Shown here piece after piece: positions 46,705-57,009 of a stretch of DNA of 64,000 bases (position 1 is its first letter; each line of letters opens with the position of its first letter). Under the pieces are notes generated by a model, which did no database searches, was not told the DNA's origin, and saw only the letters and a program-made list of their open reading frames with translations. The stretch comes from Pholiota molesta (lineage: Eukaryota > Basidiomycota > Agaricomycetes > Agaricales > Strophariaceae): assembly GCA_014925825.1 (NCBI GenBank), contig JACGCK010000048.1:124001-188000 (forward strand), in the 5' to 3' direction. Position numbers and translations under genes: made by a program.

Positions 46705-48470
46705 ATGCCGGCGCTTCCATTTTTCGATGTCGGACAGTACATTCAGTGTCCGGGCCCAACCATTGACGGCGTAAACACTGGTATATGTGGGGCAGTCATT
46801 CCGAGGGTCATAACATGCACTGGTGCAAATGCTGGTAAATGCTGTCAGCGAGTAAGTCTTATAACACGCTTATGCTTATAAGTGAATTTATGATTAATGA
46901 ATATCTACAGTGTGATCAATGCAAATACTTTGTCTGGCTGCCTTATGAAAACGGCCGCTTTCCCTCTCCCAGGTCGTCTCAGAGTCCCGCCAAACGCCAC
47001 GCTGTATCTCCTCTACGAAATCCCGCTAACTTTGGCGTTGACGACGTAAACGCGGCCTTTTTCTCGGCTCTCGACCCCGCGCTTAGTGATTTTGGACATG
47101 CTCCGAGTCAGCTTCCAGTAGCCCTCCCCTCTGCTCAGCCGTCCAGCTCTCACATCACCGGAATGAAGGCAAAGACTCGCTGCGCGAGCAAGCCTTGTAC
47201 TCGTCAGGCAACAGCAACCTGCTCTAAGTCTATGTGCAAGACTTGCTGCACAAGAGACATCTCCGCGGTCTGTTTCAACAAGGCACACAACAAAGGATCT
47301 CGCCCGGTAACTACGTCGGCTGATCCTTTTCATCTACCACGCCCCATTCCGTCTGTCCCTCTGCGGCTTCCCACGTCGACATCTGGATTTGATGCCTCTG
47401 CTTCTGCGCTCTCTTTCACTGAACCTGTCTCAGTCTCTGGTCTTTCTGTAGCCTCTGGTAGTGAACACTCGGAGCCTCGCCCATTTTACTTTGGAAAACC
47501 GGTCCCAGCGGCTCTTGCAGCGGATTACAATCAACATCGACAGGAACGTGAACTGCGAGAACAATCGGACGCCTCACGAACTGAGAACGAGCGCCGCATC
47601 AAGCACACCATTCTCCTTGTTGCGTATCTGCAACGCACAGAAGACCCCATTCCATTGCCGCTTCAGGACATCAAAACGTGGCCGACGCTGAATCTTACAC
47701 ACCTGCCCCACCTTGTTGCCCAGCTCGGGCTGGAAAACGGCGATAATCTGGAACTTTATATTCGTAGCGACCACGGTAATTTCTGGATACCCACCCTTGA
47801 CCACTCGATGACTGTCAAGACGGACGAGAAGGTGTACATCCGGCAGAAAGGTGTCCACACGGCTCTTCAGCCCTCGACGTTCAGCAATCCGATGGCATAT
47901 TCTGGCTCGCCATCGGGTTCCTTGAAGACGCCTACCCGTAAACGTGCTCGCGAGGTCTCGCCGTCTTCTTCTCGGCCCTCAAAAATCTTTCACCTTGATC
48001 TTACTGGGGATTCCGACGAGTTTGACTTCGATGGTGCGATCTCTAGTCCTCTTAATTTGGGACCTTTGTCACTATCTCCAGCACCAGTCCCCTCTCGAGC
48101 TTATGGGCTTGGCTTGGTCACTACTGCCTCGGCCTCTGAATCTGATGACGAGATAGGCCTCGACCGCATATGGCTTTCTGGCTCGGTCGTTACACCGTGG
48201 GCGCTTGGGGTTGTCTGGCCACAGCAGATCTATGCACGCGATATGGCTCAGGCATTCACATTTCTGGCAAGCTCGGTAGGCCAGGGTGATCTTCCGGTGC
48301 GCTTTTCGCATGTTTTCAATGGAATGCCTTTCAAACAATCCACCTACCATCTGAACCGAAATTTCTGGGCTAACCTTCCCTTGCATCTCCGTGAAAGCGC
48401 ACGTTCCCTTCCACGAAATCCAGCTGGACTCTGGACAACATGGCGAAAGGGAAAACCTGGATGGAAATAG
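46705..48470 (+). CDS. Zinc-finger (GRF-like) protein accompanying a KDZ transposon
   Basis: Two exons (46705-46851 and 46911-48470) give 568 residues. The N-terminus has spaced cysteines and CCQRCDQCKYFVWLP, resembling the C-terminal half of a GRF zinc finger, which binds single-stranded nucleic acid. A second cysteine cluster follows at about residues 140-180 (CASKPCTRQATATCSKSMC, then KTCC). The middle is Pro/Ser-rich, followed by a charged helix (NQHRQERELREQSDASRTE) and a globular C-terminus ending RNPAGLWTTWRKGKPGWK. The frame is fully open with no lesions. Proteins of this layout are frequent in mushroom genomes next to transposase genes. The role is unknown; DNA targeting or element maintenance is a guess. 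It converges with the transposase gene over a 0.77-kb spacer. Confidence 0.7.
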
Positions 48471-48718
48471 TAGTCTACTGGTAGATATGTATCTCTTGTG
48501 TTCTTCGCTTTTTAGCTAGTAGTTTTGTTCTCTTGTTTATTCTTTGCTTTGTATGTATCTTGTATTCTGTAAATTATCCTGTATGTATTTCTTGTAATTT
48601 GTATCAAGCTATGTTATTCTAGTATGACTGGGCTGTCACAAAGATCATCTAAGATTATAGACACATATGCTCAAGACTGCCTAGGTATTTTACTATTATG
48701 CATCAATTCTCCTTGTCT

Positions 48719-49052
48719 AATTCTTATTGTAACATCCTCTACACCAACCAGCTTTCTTAAAAATTCAGACAGAACCACTCTAAATAGCATACTGTAGTTC
48801 TCTGTAAAAACTGAGATCTTCCCGAGGTGTACGCAATTATAAATTTACCTAATTATAGGCGGTTGATGAGGGATCCAAGCACAATATCCCCCGCCCAATT
48901 CTTACTGTAGCATCTTCCACCACAACCAACTTTCTTAAAAATTAGAACAGAACCACTCTAAATAGCATAGTGTAGCCCTCTGTAAAAAATTAGATCTTCC
49001 TGAGGTGTACACAATTTATAAACTTGTTACCTAGTTATAGGCGGTTGATTAG
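48719..49052. repeat. Two tandem copies of a 150-165-bp repeat
   Basis: Copy 1 (48719-48870) and copy 2 (48897-49052) share AATTCTTA, CTTTCTTAAAAATT, AGAACCACTCTAAATAGCAT, GAGGTGTAC and TATAGGCGGTTGAT in order. They fill most of the spacer between the two convergent genes of the element. The rest of 48471-49239 is AT-rich and featureless. Confidence 0.85.
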
Positions 49053-49239
49053 GACTCGAAGCGCATTATTCGGCTTTGTACACTATTGTTTTCCTTGATG
49101 CCTTCCTTCAAACAGGGCCCGTAAGACCATTATTAGATGATATTCCTTAGAAGGACTTGACTAATGTACGTTCTAATTATGATATGGTCCTTGTATAATT
49201 CAAAAATATAAACAATTGGTATAATCTTCAAGCTATCGG

Positions 49240-51499
49240 TCAAAGAGCTGTCGGAATATTGTAGCGAAGTCCTGGGACATAACTAGGGAGGTGTCCATCC
49301 TTCTTGAGCTTGGCTTTCAATAACCTATTCTTTCGCATGATAAGTTCATCAAGCAAGAAATTATACCGGCTAGCCTTCATCTCTCGGAGAATTGCATGAT
49401 ATCCTCCTAACCAGACATTGATTTGCTCGCATTTTGAGGAATTGAAATAGAATGTGCGGTCTGATGCAGAGCCAGAATTAAGCAACTCGGGGAAGAGGCG
49501 GGGGTTGCAGTGTTCACGGCATATGATGTCGGTGCGACTATGCTTGCAGTCAAAGTGAAATGCATCAACGGGGAATCCAACTATCTTGAGAAGTGGATCA
49601 TTTTGGGCGTGTAGGTGATTGTAAACCCCGCAGCAGTTATCGTAGATAAAGAATTCGGGCATCGAGCCAGGCACATTGAACACCTTTTTCAGGAAATCCT
49701 AGAGAGTCCAGACTGTGTTAGCAAGAGGATTTTTTTAGGGTAATGACTCACTATGGTTTGAGGAACCGTTTCTGAACCGAAGAAAGTGGCTCGTGCGATG
49801 ATCATCCCACAAGGACGAACCATAAGTTGCTCGTTGTGAGTCTGGCGGCGTCCAAAGCGCGCGGTAACTCTCTGATTACCAGACTCGGGCTTCTGAGGAC
49901 AGGTTGGAGCTTCTTGAGATGGATCAACGGACTGGAGTTCTTCCTCGATCCCTTCATCGAGTGGTTCCCCATCAGCTTGGAGTGATTGAACAAGATCTTC
50001 ATCGGGCGGGTTTGACACAGTCGTTCTCTGGAGTTGTGGACGCATTTGGAAGTTTGCTGAATTTCGAAGTTGTCGTTTTTCCTCGAGTTTTCGATGCATG
50101 GGATCTGCACAAGTGAGATAGCCTGGTGAGATTTCATGCTCGCAGTTCTCCACTGCACACACTGTTAGCCTGTACTCATGACCCGGACAGAAGCGATCCC
50201 TTTTGACGTTTTGCAAGGGCACAGTGCAATGAGCAACTCCACAACACGGATGTCCGATGGTGATTCCATCGCTCACAACTGCTCTAACCATTTCTAAAAA
50301 GTATGTTTGATCAGTTGCAATAGAAAAAGTCATAAAACAGAACACACTTGCCTATTGGTTCACCATTGCCATCAAATTTAGTGAATCGAACACATTTTTC
50401 GCAATAATGTGCCCACTCCGGCTGTCCTTCATTATCAAACAACTTGTTGCGTTGTTCAATGGGTTCGGTAAGTCGATCCTTCTGCTCATTTCCATGGGGA
50501 ACAATAAGGCTTATGTTCCGCTGGGAACAATGTTCTAGAATAGCAAGGTAGCTGATCCCATCCCAGATGTGCTCTGAGCGAAGATAGAAACTAAAATCCC
50601 ATTCTTTGGGCTGCCTTTCAGGTCTCGAGAGCGATTCATTATACACGGTGGCACAGTTTGTCGTTGAGGTCCTAGTATTTTGTTAGTTATTAATCAAGAG
50701 AAATGGAAACATATGAATATACCAAGAAATTAAAATCAGGTTTATGAACATGTTGAGGACGTCTCGAGAAATAAATTAGTGCTTTCCGACCTCAATCGCA
50801 GCCGGGACGCCAGGATAGTATGTTCGGACCTTCTTGTAGACGGAATAATTGTTGTGAAAGACAGTTCTACAAGCTGCAAAGCTTGTATTTAACTTGAAAG
50901 TAATGATGATAATATTAAAGACTTACAAAGACAGACAAGCTTGTAATGATATGTTGCACAAGCGCCCTCTTCGAGTGTAAATAAAATTACTTTGCGGCCT
51001 TTTTTGTTATGTTTTCGAAGTAGTTCTGTATCTTTTGGGCAAAGCGAGTTGGTGCAAGTTGTTGTTGGCGGATATAAGGCATGCGAAGCTACGTTCAAGT
51101 AATACTAGTGTAAATCAAAATCGCCTAATTTAAAGGCTTCGGACACTTACCCAAGTTATACTTTAGCCCATACTTATAAAATAGCTCATTGTCTGCAGTG
51201 GGAGAGTGCTTCTCTGGGTTGTATTGCCAAATGGTAGGCTTGAAAGCTTCCCAACAGCCCTGTACAAATCCGGCATCATGAAGATCCAATGCAGCACCTA
51301 GAAAGTCGTGTATATAATCAGGAAGTCTTGCTGGTGGCTCGTTCACATTGTACGTAGGCTTTTGCGCATGGATGATGTCTCGCTTGAGGGACACCGTCAG
51401 TCGTACAAATTTCATAGCGGCCTCCATTCCAATGGCCTGAGGAAGTCTGGGCTGCCTTGATAAATGCTCATAAATCTGCTGCATGTTGAATTCTTGCAT
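49240..51499 (-). CDS. KDZ-family transposase with CxC5/CxC6-like cysteine clusters
   Basis: A cut-and-paste transposase of the Kyakuja-Dileera-Zisupton group. Five or so exons run from MQEFNMQQIYEHLSRQPRLP. The N-terminal region is followed by a cysteine cluster (TTTCTNSLCPKDTELLRKH ... ACATYHYKLVCL ... CRTVFHNNYSVYKKVRTYYP). Next are WAHYCEKCVRFTKF, then the catalytic core beginning VVSDGITIGHPCCGVAHC (first Asp) with an inserted cluster FCPGHEYRLTVCAVENC ... LTCADPMHRKLEEKR. EFFIYDNCCGVYNHLHAQND (second Asp), DAFHFDCKHS, and SSKCEQINVWLGGYHAILRE (catalytic Glu) complete a DDE/RNase H-type core. It ends LRYNIPTAL. No clear lesion was seen, so the element may still be active. The start is the first ATG of the open exon; an upstream exon cannot be excluded. 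Confidence 0.8.
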
Positions 51500-51705
51500 T
51501 TCAACTGCGTATGGTAGGTTGTATTTTGCTGGCGGGAAGTAAATGGTGGGTGTTATGATTATTACTGCTGTCTACGTGGCTTTCTTATTATTGCCTGCCT
51601 AGCGTCTACATTAAGCGCCTTCAGCTATGTCGCGTTCATCTCACGTGCTTGTTTGCATATATGTACTGGCAGCCTCCAGGCCCCCGTGACTCCATGAACT
51701 CCATG

Positions 51706-52488
51706 AACTCCATGGATGGATTTTTCGAATCCCGGATGCTCTCGTTCAGTGTAATTTTAAAGTTGACCACGAATCAACGCGAATGTCATACATACCTAGA
51801 ACACCGCAAGCCCCACATCCACCCTACGCTCGAGGTTACAAATCGTTTTGATTACGCTGCTTGGCTGGAAAATGCGCAAAGGATTGACCCCGCCGCCGGT
51901 AAATGGGTACGCAGCCTTCGAATATGGCCGCATTGTGCAACTCTGATGCGTTGAAATTTGATTGTTTCACGGAGATGTGGTTGCCGCTTTGAAGGTGAGA
52001 ATGACGAGGGTTCAGCGAAAGGCCCGATACCTGTACGTAACTGAGTTGAGAGATATGTAAGTTTGAGATGAGAGAGATAGTGGACAAATGATGGCCGGCG
52101 CTCAGCCCTCCGCGCTCAGACTCATATGTTTGGCAAAAGCTTGGTACGCAATCCAACTGGATGTACTTACGCATGAACCGTTTTCTTTGGGTTCTTGACT
52201 TTGTCTTGACTCCCATAAAAACCTGTTTTCTCACTTCTAGATTATTTTGACAGCGTGGTGCCTCGATTTAACAATATATGAAAATGGGAAAAGACTTCGA
52301 CGAGCCGAAAACATATCTCTGTCAAACAGGCCCGTCTAATCTTGGTCAAACACGAGGCTTCACGACAGACACATTTGGAACGATGCATGCATTGACAGCA
52401 TTCTTGCACTCGGACTCGTGGCGACATTCGCAGTGGTGATAGGCGGGAGCTTTCAATGCATGTCTTCCCAACTCTTTAGGTCCAGCTA
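51706..52488. other. Spacer between the transposon and the HET gene
   Basis: No gene recognised. The left end is the TCCATGAAC tandem stretch at the tentative transposon border. Confidence 0.4.
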
Positions 52489-54609
52489 ATGGGGCCTTTC
52501 TTCAGCGCCTTTTCGCTCGCACTTGTAGTCTGCTGGTCGCGCGGATACAACTCATCAAAGGTCCGGGCAAACAGGCTCTATCTAACAAGAACACACCATG
52601 TCTTTAGGCGCAAACCATACCACGATGCATCCGATATTCCTTTATACATACCTCTTGATCTCAACCAAAACTTCATCCGCCTTCTCCTACTTAACCCAGG
52701 CCATGGCTCCGAAGATATTGACTGCACTTTGGCTGAAGTTAATTTGGACAGTAATCCAGAGTACACAGCACTATCGTACACTTGGGGGCCTCCCATCCGT
52801 CGCAGCGCTTCTTTGTGGGCTCTACGAGGAATCCGGCAATACCTCCGCGAACGAACGGAAAGAACCCGTCATTCCACAATCATTCTCGACGGGCGACGTG
52901 TGCCCGTTACGCCCAATCTTGAATCGGCTCTGCTGCACTTGCGAAAGCCAGATATGCCGCTACTGCTCTGGGTGGATGCTGTGTGCATCAACCAGGATGA
53001 TCTCGAAGAAAAGACCCACGAAGTCGGCCTCATGAGGCAAATCTATAGTCAGGCAAAGCAAACCATCGTATGGCTTGGTCCTGAGGCAGATGGTAGTAAC
53101 AAGGCCATGGATTTCATCAATACTTCGGATTCAATCGACGTGATGGATCCCAAGTTCAAAGTCCGCAGCATCTCTCCACCTTGGCCGAATCTCCAAGCAC
53201 TCTTTGCTCGCTCCTGGTGGAGTCGAATGTGGGTCATTCAAGAGGCTCTTCTCTCGAAACAAGTGATTGTGAAATGCGGACACAGAGAAGTAGGATTCGA
53301 GAAATTTGCCGGACTAGTTATCAAGGAAAACGCGCTGCGACGCCGATTGCGAACGGATCCGGCTTTCAGAGGTAGCCACCTCACTTCTCGGTGGACGCTC
53401 ATACCCCCTACTATGCCATTCTACACGATCCTCTTCATCTGGCATTCAATGCAGAGTCATCGGACATTAAGTTTACCTCTTTGGGATATATTGGTAGTGA
53501 CGAATCAATGCAACGCGACTCTTCCTCGTGATAAAATTTATGGGCTATTAGGCGTATGTGCTCCGCAAGACCGAGAAGCAATTGACATCGACTACACTGG
53601 ACGCAAGACGGATGCCGTGCTATTCAAAGAAGCAATCACGTATATAATCAAATCCCAAAATCATATCCTACCTCTTCAATTCGTAGCGCGAGGCAAGAAG
53701 GCGCTCGAGTTACCATCTTGGGTTCCTGACTTCTCGCAGCCGAATTATTATTTTCACTCTTCTTTCGCGGAGATGGGGTATCATGCAAGTTACCAAACTT
53801 CAAGCTGGTTACGACTGAATCACCCAATCCTTGGTCGACTTGTTCTTGACCACCCGAATGTCTCTTCTAAGGTTTTCCGCTTTTCTTCCACCGTGCTTTC
53901 TCGCATCGGGCACATGCTTAGCGATTCTCGCGGTTCAGGTGCGGTATTTTCCGACGACGACAACGTGTTGGTGTTGCGAGGAATTCCATTCGACACCATA
54001 GCCTACGCCGATCCAGCTCCTGATACAGGAATATTTCGAGAATCTGACGCTGTCTATTTTGACCAAACCACAGTATTCATACGGCGGGGAGTGATTCCTG
54101 CTTTTGACCGCTGGGAGAAGGCAGTTGCATCATATCTACCCAATCCATACCAAACATCCGAAGGACGATACAGCGCATTCTGGCGTACGATGATCAGTAA
54201 TCGCTACCGAGGTGGCGACGGCCTCAACCTTAACGAATACACGGTCCCGCCGTCCAGCTACGGCATAGGATACGAACTCTGGACGGGGAAACGTCCGTTT
54301 CCAGAGAATCACAAAGAGACATCCCGGCTGATGCTGACGCTGGGCACTTTCCAAGGCATGGTGGGCAGAGTGCTGATGCAAAGGTCGTTTACTATAACCC
54401 GACGCGGATTCTTGGGTCTTGCTCCCGAAACTGCGAGAGCAGGGGATCTCATCTGTGTTTTTCAAGGAGGCGATGTTCCTTTTGTGGTACGGCCCAAAAG
54501 CGATGATGAATGGGAGCTTGTAGGGGAGTGTTATATTCATGGGATTATGGACGGGGAGGTCGTGAAAGACGCCAAACCCGAGGACGTACGTGTATACCGC
54601 CTGAGATAG
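52489..54609 (+). CDS. HET-domain (heterokaryon incompatibility-type) protein
   Basis: A single-exon gene for 706 residues. The HET domain spans roughly residues 90-255: EYTALSYTWG (91-100), LLLWVDAVCINQDD (158-171), EVGLMRQIYSQAKQTIVWLG (178-197) and RSWWSRMWVIQEALL (241-255). All three classic blocks are intact. The C-terminal 450 residues include DKIYGLLGVC and a distal region typical of long HET proteins (FLGLAPETARAGDLICVFQG ... PFVVRP, then ECYIHGIMDGEVV). HET domains are linked to cell death on non-self recognition in ascomycetes; basidiomycete members are mostly unstudied. The lack of introns is normal for this class but stands out among its intron-rich neighbours. The N-terminal 50 residues are less certain. 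Confidence 0.93.
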   Translation: MGPFFSAFSLALVVCWSRGYNSSKVRANRLYLTRTHHVFRRKPYHDASDIPLYIPLDLNQNFIRLLLLNPGHGSEDIDCTLAEVNLDSNPEYTALSYTWGPPIRRSASLWALRGIRQYLRERTERTRHSTIILDGRRVPVTPNLESALLHLRKPDMPLLLWVDAVCINQDDLEEKTHEVGLMRQIYSQAKQTIVWLGPEADGSNKAMDFINTSDSIDVMDPKFKVRSISPPWPNLQALFARSWWSRMWVIQEALLSKQVIVKCGHREVGFEKFAGLVIKENALRRRLRTDPAFRGSHLTSRWTLIPPTMPFYTILFIWHSMQSHRTLSLPLWDILVVTNQCNATLPRDKIYGLLGVCAPQDREAIDIDYTGRKTDAVLFKEAITYIIKSQNHILPLQFVARGKKALELPSWVPDFSQPNYYFHSSFAEMGYHASYQTSSWLRLNHPILGRLVLDHPNVSSKVFRFSSTVLSRIGHMLSDSRGSGAVFSDDDNVLVLRGIPFDTIAYADPAPDTGIFRESDAVYFDQTTVFIRRGVIPAFDRWEKAVASYLPNPYQTSEGRYSAFWRTMISNRYRGGDGLNLNEYTVPPSSYGIGYELWTGKRPFPENHKETSRLMLTLGTFQGMVGRVLMQRSFTITRRGFLGLAPETARAGDLICVFQGGDVPFVVRPKSDDEWELVGECYIHGIMDGEVVKDAKPEDVRVYRLR

Positions 54610-54679
54610 GGCATAAGATATTGTATGTACATATGTATTGTAAATTTAGATCTTCGCACTAGCTGAAGCGCCGCATTGT

Positions 54680-55880
54680 ACATCAATGAAGTCTGGCCAT
54701 CTGGTTTCTACTAAGAAGATATTCCCTATTCAGCTCTCACATCGCAAGCATACACTATATGACCCGCCAGATCTGAGGGCGAAATTTGTCTCTGTTACTG
54801 GTAAGATTGTAAGATAGGAATAAGCGCTCGTCAGACCAGTTACCAGCGCCTATCAGCGTGTGCGTCGTCATCGCAACGTTGCGTGCTCTCATTGAAGGTA
54901 GGCCAAATCTTAGAAGGCCGTGGTATCTTTACATGCAATTATCCTGTTCAACTATTATCACGACAACTGTAGTGCATTCCAAGCGCAGTAAAAGCCTGTC
55001 ACCCTTGCACATGCGAAAGCATCCCACGTGACTTGAAGCGCGCTCTGAACCAAGTACCTCAGTTGTCGAGCTCGTCGAGCTCAGAACGCTCAGACAACTC
55101 GCCGCCGGCTTCCTCGCCTTCAACATGCTCGTTGTGGACCCAGCGGCGGCGGCGGCAGCACAAGGCGCGAACTTTGCGCCACCAGCCACAGCGCCTGAAT
55201 CCGACCACGCGGAAGCCGCGGGGGCATCTCTTGTGGTAAGCGTTGCGGTGCATGCAGCGCCCGAAGAAGCAGTAGCCATTGCTGGCGGCTTCCAGGGAGG
55301 TCTCTCCGACGGGGGTAAGCTCCATCTCCGAGTTGTCGAATCCTGCGCCGGCCTCCATTGGTCCACCTTCATGGCCTTCGAACTCCTGGTGAGCGCCTGC
55401 GAGCTCGTGGCCGTGGGCTTCTCCGCTGTATGCGAGTGCGCCGGTGGCCGCGACGACGATGAAAGCAGTGACTAATTTGGAGAAATGCATTTTTCAGAGG
55501 TTGATCTAAAAGCAATCAGTTTGAATGTGCTTTTCGACCATGCAAGGATCAAGAAATTTGCCAAGAAGTTTCTTGAATCTGTAAATAAAACGGTAAGAAA
55601 AATCAAACTATATCTTGCTAGAGAGGAAACCGTACCTGATGAGTAGTACGTCGGTGAAGTGCTGATTTTCTACTGCAATTGTTCATGAGAGTCAATATAA
55701 GTAGTCTCGTCCATCGTTTCGTCTGTTCAGATGTTGACGTCCGACAATCACGATGACATATACTACGGCGTTCAAGCTCTCAGTATCCAATAAAAGGTAC
55801 AATATTTAAAACATATTGGCTGTAAGTGAAGCCTCTGCGCTGTCACTGCGTCACCCCACAACAAGTATCAGGCTTGCAAG
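54680..55880 (-). repeat. Right copy of the inverted segmental duplication (peptide unit)
   Basis: The reverse complement matches 30640-31880 from the promoter through the leader intron and coding region to GTACAATGCGGC at its 3' end, here at about 54680. The 70 bases between this point and the HET stop codon have no match in the left copy. Confidence 0.8.
55059..55490 (-). CDS. Small secreted cationic six-cysteine protein, copy B
   Basis: A single exon, 143 residues, same layout as copy A at 31037: signal peptide MHFSKLVTAFIVVAATGALA, acidic pro-region, core with cysteines at 74, 79, 89, 101, 111 and 112, and an acidic tail ending ELDELDN. The core spacing is C-x4-C-x9-C-x11-C-x9-CC, one residue longer in the last loop than copy A, and one Tyr is missing after the CC pair, so total length is unchanged. 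Thirteen arginines plus two lysines keep the core strongly basic. Both copies remain open while surrounding non-coding sequence has diverged with many small indels, which suggests selection on the protein. A 57-nt leader intron is predicted at 55579-55635. It lies next to the HET gene. Confidence 0.85.
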   Translation of the reverse strand: MHFSKLVTAFIVVAATGALAYSGEAHGHELAGAHQEFEGHEGGPMEAGAGFDNSEMELTPVGETSLEAASNGYCFFGRCMHRNAYHKRCPRGFRVVGFRRCGWWRKVRALCCRRRRWVHNEHVEGEEAGGELSERSELDELDN

Positions 55881-57009
55881 CTCAATTCCAATGCCTGAAT
55901 GTTTTGAACAGAGGCAAGTGGCGTTGAATGGCACTTTTTTCTCCAAGCGTGTTGACAGTTTCTGGCAGCCCCCACTATTATTTACTTTCTTCGGTAGCCG
56001 CGATAACGTGAACACTGTCAAGTGCTAATACAGTGTCCTGAATGGGCAGGTGTCAGACCATTTTAGGTTTCTTTCAGATTGTCCACGTTTCCTTCTCAAT
56101 GCACCCGGCTAAAATATCTTTTTATAGTACGTGATCTCATTTGTTCAAGCTGACGCTGCAGATCTTTTAGCGCTTACTTGGACGGGACTGCTTCCGAACC
56201 TGAGTAGATGATAAGCGAATGTCATGAAGGGTGTTCACTGCTTGTCCATTATACATAGGAGGATTTGCATTGCACACGGATTTTCCCATCGAAAATAAAG
56301 TGATACCGCTTCAGTGGCAGACGTTGGGCAGATGCTTTATCTCTTACAGTACAGTATACTTAGCTTGGTTGAACGCATGCTTAAGATTGCTAGGCTCCGG
56401 CGTCGAAACGGTGCTGCCAGCCTGCACCGGTGGTGAAAAACACGAAGAGGTCTTTTTCAAATGCAAATAAAATACTCCGTGTCTCCAGATAGTAGTATCG
56501 ATTGTTTGCTTCATCAGAATCGGAGTGCGACGATGCAGAAGATAGGCTGACTCGGATTTGAGCTTGTTGTGAATTGGTTGTGAACTTGATAACTTTTTGC
56601 TTGTCCTTTTAAATTGTGGTGTCACATTCGATTCAATGCACTCCAATTTTTTTTTTGGACTTCCTCTATTTACACAAATAATGGGAGACAGTGCAAATAT
56701 AGAGAACCAGGCAGCGAAGGCTAAATAAAGAACAGCAGAAGAGGGAGATACGTTTGGCCACGCTCGAGTCTCGAGGACCGGGGACCGCGCCGGTCTCGGC
56801 AGTAATATAATCCCGAGAAGCGTCCAAAATTGGACGGGGTTTCCCCCAAAAGAACGAAATTAACTTTTTGACCTGTCAAAATCAGTTCTGGTTTGCTCTG
56901 CAGCCCTGACCTGTGTTGTTGGCGAGTATCCACCACGTTCGTCCTCCAGCACATCGTCCTCGCCCTCGTCTAACCCAACTTTCACCAGGTTCAGTGTCGT
57001 GGGTTGAAC
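55881..57009. other. Intergenic, nothing recognised
   Basis: Between the peptide unit and the MBOAT gene. Short open frames show no family features. The last 100 bases are pyrimidine-rich, fitting a promoter/leader of the downstream gene. Confidence 0.45.

Larger units (their letters stand above)
46475..51705. mobile_element. KDZ-type DNA transposon (candidate boundaries)
   Basis: Two convergent genes, a zinc-finger protein (+) and a KDZ-type transposase (-), lie between short inverted sequences. The left end reads CATGGGTCCATGGAGTCAC (46475); the reverse complement of the right end reads CATGGAGTTCATGGAGTCAC (ending about 51705). No exact target duplication was found, so the ends are tentative. 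The gene content is the firm part. Confidence 0.5.
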
